Source: Enterobacter kobei
GTDB taxonomy: Bacteria > Pseudomonadota > Gammaproteobacteria > Enterobacterales > Enterobacteriaceae
Length of the DNA: 64,000 nt
Direction of reading: 5' to 3'
Assembly (NCBI RefSeq): GCF_018323985.1
Contig: NZ_AP024590.1
Coordinates: 3,782,001 to 3,846,000 of the forward strand
The stretch's first letter is position 1, and the number at the start of each line of letters is the position of its first letter. This document shows, piece by piece, positions 62,040 through 64,000 of this stretch. The notes under the pieces are model-generated. The model ran no database searches. It had not been told where the DNA came from and saw only the letters and a program-made list of their open reading frames with translations. The position numbers and the translations under genes are program-made.

Positions 62040-62987
62040 ATGATCAAGCTCGGCATCGTGATGGATCCCATCGCAGACATCAATATCAAGAAAGATTCCA
62101 GCTTCGCTATGCTGCTGGAAGCACAACGTCGCGGCTACGAGCTGCACTATATGGAAATGGCCGATCTTTACCTGACCAACGGTGAAGCCCGCGCCCGCAC
62201 ACGTCTGCTCTCCGTCGAGCAAAACTACGATAAATGGTACGAATTCGGCAGCGAGCAGGATATTGAGCTGGCGTCCCTTAACGTCGTGCTGATGCGTAAA
62301 GATCCGCCGTTCGATACTGAATTTATCTACGCTACTTATATCCTTGAACGCGCTGAAGAAAAAGGCACGCTGATCGTCAACAAACCGCAGAGCCTGCGCG
62401 ACTGTAACGAAAAGCTGTTCACCGCCTGGTTTGCCGATCTGACCCCGGAAACGCTGGTCACCCGTAACAAGGCGCAGCTCAAAGCGTTCTGGGAAAAACA
62501 TCACGACATCATCTTAAAACCGCTGGATGGCATGGGCGGCACGTCGATTTTCCGCGTGAAAGAAGGGGATCCTAACCTGCCGGTGATCGCCGAAACGCTG
62601 ACCGAGCTGGGCAGCCGTTACTGCATGGCGCAAAACTATCTGCCTGCGATCAAAGACGGCGATAAGCGCGTGCTGGTCGTGGATGGCGAGCCGGTACCGT
62701 ATTGCCTGGCGCGTATTCCGCAGGGCGGTGAAACCCGTGGCAATCTTGCTGCCGGTGGCCGTGGCGAACCGCGTCCGCTCAGCGACAGCGACTGGGATAT
62801 CGCCCGCCGCGTCGCCCCGACGCTGAAAGCCAAAGGCCTGATTTTTGTCGGTCTCGATATCATTGGTGACCGCCTGACCGAAATCAACGTCACCAGCCCG
62901 ACCTGCATTCGTGAAATCGAAGCCGTCTTCCCGATCTCCATCACCGGTATGCTGATGGACGCCATCGAAAAGCGTCTCGGCCAGTAA
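62040..62987 (+). CDS. gshB: Glutathione synthetase
   Basis: ATP-grasp enzyme adding glycine to gamma-glutamylcysteine, the second step of glutathione synthesis. It has 315 residues (316 in E. coli). The ATP-binding segment DIILKPLDGMGGTSIFRV, the substrate region GGETRGNLAAGGRGEPRPL and the metal site FVGLDIIGDRLTEINVTSPT are intact. It is preceded by an AGGAGAAG ribosome binding site. Confidence 0.97.
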   Translation: MIKLGIVMDPIADINIKKDSSFAMLLEAQRRGYELHYMEMADLYLTNGEARARTRLLSVEQNYDKWYEFGSEQDIELASLNVVLMRKDPPFDTEFIYATYILERAEEKGTLIVNKPQSLRDCNEKLFTAWFADLTPETLVTRNKAQLKAFWEKHHDIILKPLDGMGGTSIFRVKEGDPNLPVIAETLTELGSRYCMAQNYLPAIKDGDKRVLVVDGEPVPYCLARIPQGGETRGNLAAGGRGEPRPLSDSDWDIARRVAPTLKAKGLIFVGLDIIGDRLTEINVTSPTCIREIEAVFPISITGMLMDAIEKRLGQ

Positions 62988-63003
62988 CCTGCCCTACCGA
63001 TCC

Positions 63004-63021
63004 GGCGGGAGGGAACCCGCC
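63004..63021 (+). other. Hairpin in gshB-yqgE gap
   Basis: GGCGGG-AGGGAA-CCCGCC forms a six-base-pair GC stem in the 117-base gap. No T-run follows, so it is more likely a processing or stability element than a full terminator. Confidence 0.45.
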
Positions 63022-63104
63022 TGTGTCTGACTAGTGACAGCACGCTGCTTTCCCCGCATACTGGTCGCTTGCTGCTTTTTTGAACCGGAAACAGAACCTT
63101 GACA

Positions 63105-63668
63105 ATGAATTTACAGCATCACTTTCTGATTGCCATGCCTGCTCTCCAGGATCCCATCTTCCGTCGTGCGGTTGTCTACATTTGCGAGTACAACGATGAA
63201 GGTGCGATGGGGATCATCATCAATAAGCCGCTGGAAAACCTCAAGGTTGAGGGTGTGCTTGAGAAACTTAAAATTCAGCCTGAGTCGCGCAATCCGGCGA
63301 TCCGCCTGGATAAACCGGTGTTCCTCGGCGGCCCGCTGGCGGAAGATCGCGGCTTTATTCTGCATACGCCGCCGTCCAGATTCGCCTCCAGCATTCGCAT
63401 TTCTGATAACACGGTGATCACTACCTCCCGCGACGTGCTGGAAACCTTAGGCACCGATGACCAGCCGACGGAAGTACTGGTGGCGCTGGGTTACTCCTCC
63501 TGGGAAAAAGGCCAGCTGGAGCAGGAGATCCTCGATAACGCCTGGCTGACCGCTCCCGCCGATCAAAATATCCTCTTTAAAACGCCGATTGCCGACCGCT
63601 GGCGCGAGGCCGCGAAACTTATCGGCATTGATATTTCCACCATGCCTGGCGTTGCGGGGCATGCCTGA
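63105..63668 (+). CDS. yqgE: UPF0301 (DUF179) protein YqgE
   Basis: A 187-residue DUF179 protein of unknown function, the E. coli length from ATG 63105; a TTG two codons upstream is ignored. The start NLQHHFLIAMPALQDPIFRR and the blocks GAMGIIINKPLE and GGPLAEDRGFILHTP are characteristic. It overlaps yqgF by one base; the pair is widely conserved with gshB. Confidence 0.95.
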   Translation: MNLQHHFLIAMPALQDPIFRRAVVYICEYNDEGAMGIIINKPLENLKVEGVLEKLKIQPESRNPAIRLDKPVFLGGPLAEDRGFILHTPPSRFASSIRISDNTVITTSRDVLETLGTDDQPTEVLVALGYSSWEKGQLEQEILDNAWLTAPADQNILFKTPIADRWREAAKLIGIDISTMPGVAGHA

Positions 63669-64000
63669 TGAGCGGCACATTACTGGCATTTGATTTTGGT
63701 ACAAAAAGCATCGGCGTGGCGATTGGCCAGCGCATTACCGGTACCGCCCGACCACTGACCGCCCTCAAAGCGCAGGACGGCACGCCGGACTGGAAGCTGA
63801 TTGAAAAACTGCTGAAAGAGTGGCAGCCGGATGAAGTGGTGGTGGGTCTGCCGTTAAATATGGACGGCACCGAGCAACCGCTGACCGCCCGGGCGCGTAA
63901 CTTTGCCAATAAGATCCATGGCCGTTTCGGCGTGAAGATCCAGTTACACGACGAGCGACTGAGCACCGTTGAAGCCCGCTCCGGGCTGTTTGAGCACGGC
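63668..64000 (+). CDS. yqgF: Holliday-junction resolvase-like YqgF, N-terminal part
   Basis: YqgF/RuvX is an RNase H-fold nuclease needed for 16S rRNA 5'-end maturation. The first 111 codons are present before the right edge; E. coli has 138. The catalytic start LLAFDFGTKSIGVAIGQRIT and the second acidic motif VVVGLPLNMDG are visible. Its ATG overlaps the yqgE stop by one base. Confidence 0.95.
   Translation, partial: MSGTLLAFDFGTKSIGVAIGQRITGTARPLTALKAQDGTPDWKLIEKLLKEWQPDEVVVGLPLNMDGTEQPLTARARNFANKIHGRFGVKIQLHDERLSTVEARSGLFEHG

Noticed and set aside
1..64000. tRNA, rRNA, CRISPR or insertion-sequence elements
   Set aside because: No cloverleaf, rRNA, spaced-repeat or transposase signature was recognised on either strand by eye; a tRNAscan or ISfinder run would settle it.

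Overview
The window is a chromosomal segment of an enteric bacterium of the family Enterobacteriaceae, close to the Escherichia/Salmonella/Citrobacter group. Nearly every protein matches its E. coli K-12 counterpart in length and motifs, and gene order follows E. coli over long stretches. E. coli-type REP/BIME palindromes and one ERIC element are also present. The exact genus cannot be fixed from the sequence alone; Citrobacter or a close relative is my best guess. No rRNA, tRNA, insertion sequence or CRISPR array was seen.

Layout. (1) 1-25.9 kb is the 2-minute region of the E. coli map, read in reverse: guaC (cut by the left edge), coaE-zapD-yacG, mutT, secM-secA, lpxC, then the whole division and cell-wall (dcw) cluster ftsZ-ftsA-ftsQ-ddlB-murC-murG-ftsW-murD-mraY-murF-murE-ftsI-ftsL-rsmH-mraZ, then cra. 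(2) 26-35 kb holds branched-chain amino acid genes: ilvIH, leuO, and leuLABCD with its attenuator. (3) 35-44.2 kb holds the sugar-phosphate stress locus setA/sgrS/sgrR, an accessory islet at about 38.2-40.7 kb, and the thiamine ABC transporter thiBPQ with a TPP riboswitch. (4) 44.2-64 kb is the 66-minute region of the E. coli map in its normal orientation: a PTS-linked operon (cmtB-cmtA-yggP-yggF-yggD-yggC), tktA, loiP, speB, speA-yqgB, metK, galP, sprT, endA, rsmE, gshB, yqgE and yqgF (cut by the right edge).

The 2-minute and 66-minute regions lie about 1.6 Mb apart in E. coli, on opposite replichores and at nearly equal distances from oriC. Here they are fused inside the overlapping 3' ends of thiQ and yggC. 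The simplest explanation is one inversion spanning the origin.

Functionally, most of the window is core physiology: peptidoglycan precursor synthesis and septation (mur/fts), lipid A commitment (lpxC), protein export (secA with its SecM sensor), leucine/valine synthesis, polyamines (speA/speB), S-adenosylmethionine (metK), glutathione (gshB) and sugar uptake (galP, thi, cmt). The most unusual parts are the islet between sgrR and thiB, a short SgrS with no SgrT reading frame, an ERIC insertion that rewrites the end of yqgB, a four-strand switch in the thiB riboswitch, and a possible unannotated small RNA before metK. The islet carries a DUF4142 exported protein, what looks like a P4-satellite immunity relic, and a KacAT-type acetyltransferase toxin-antitoxin pair.
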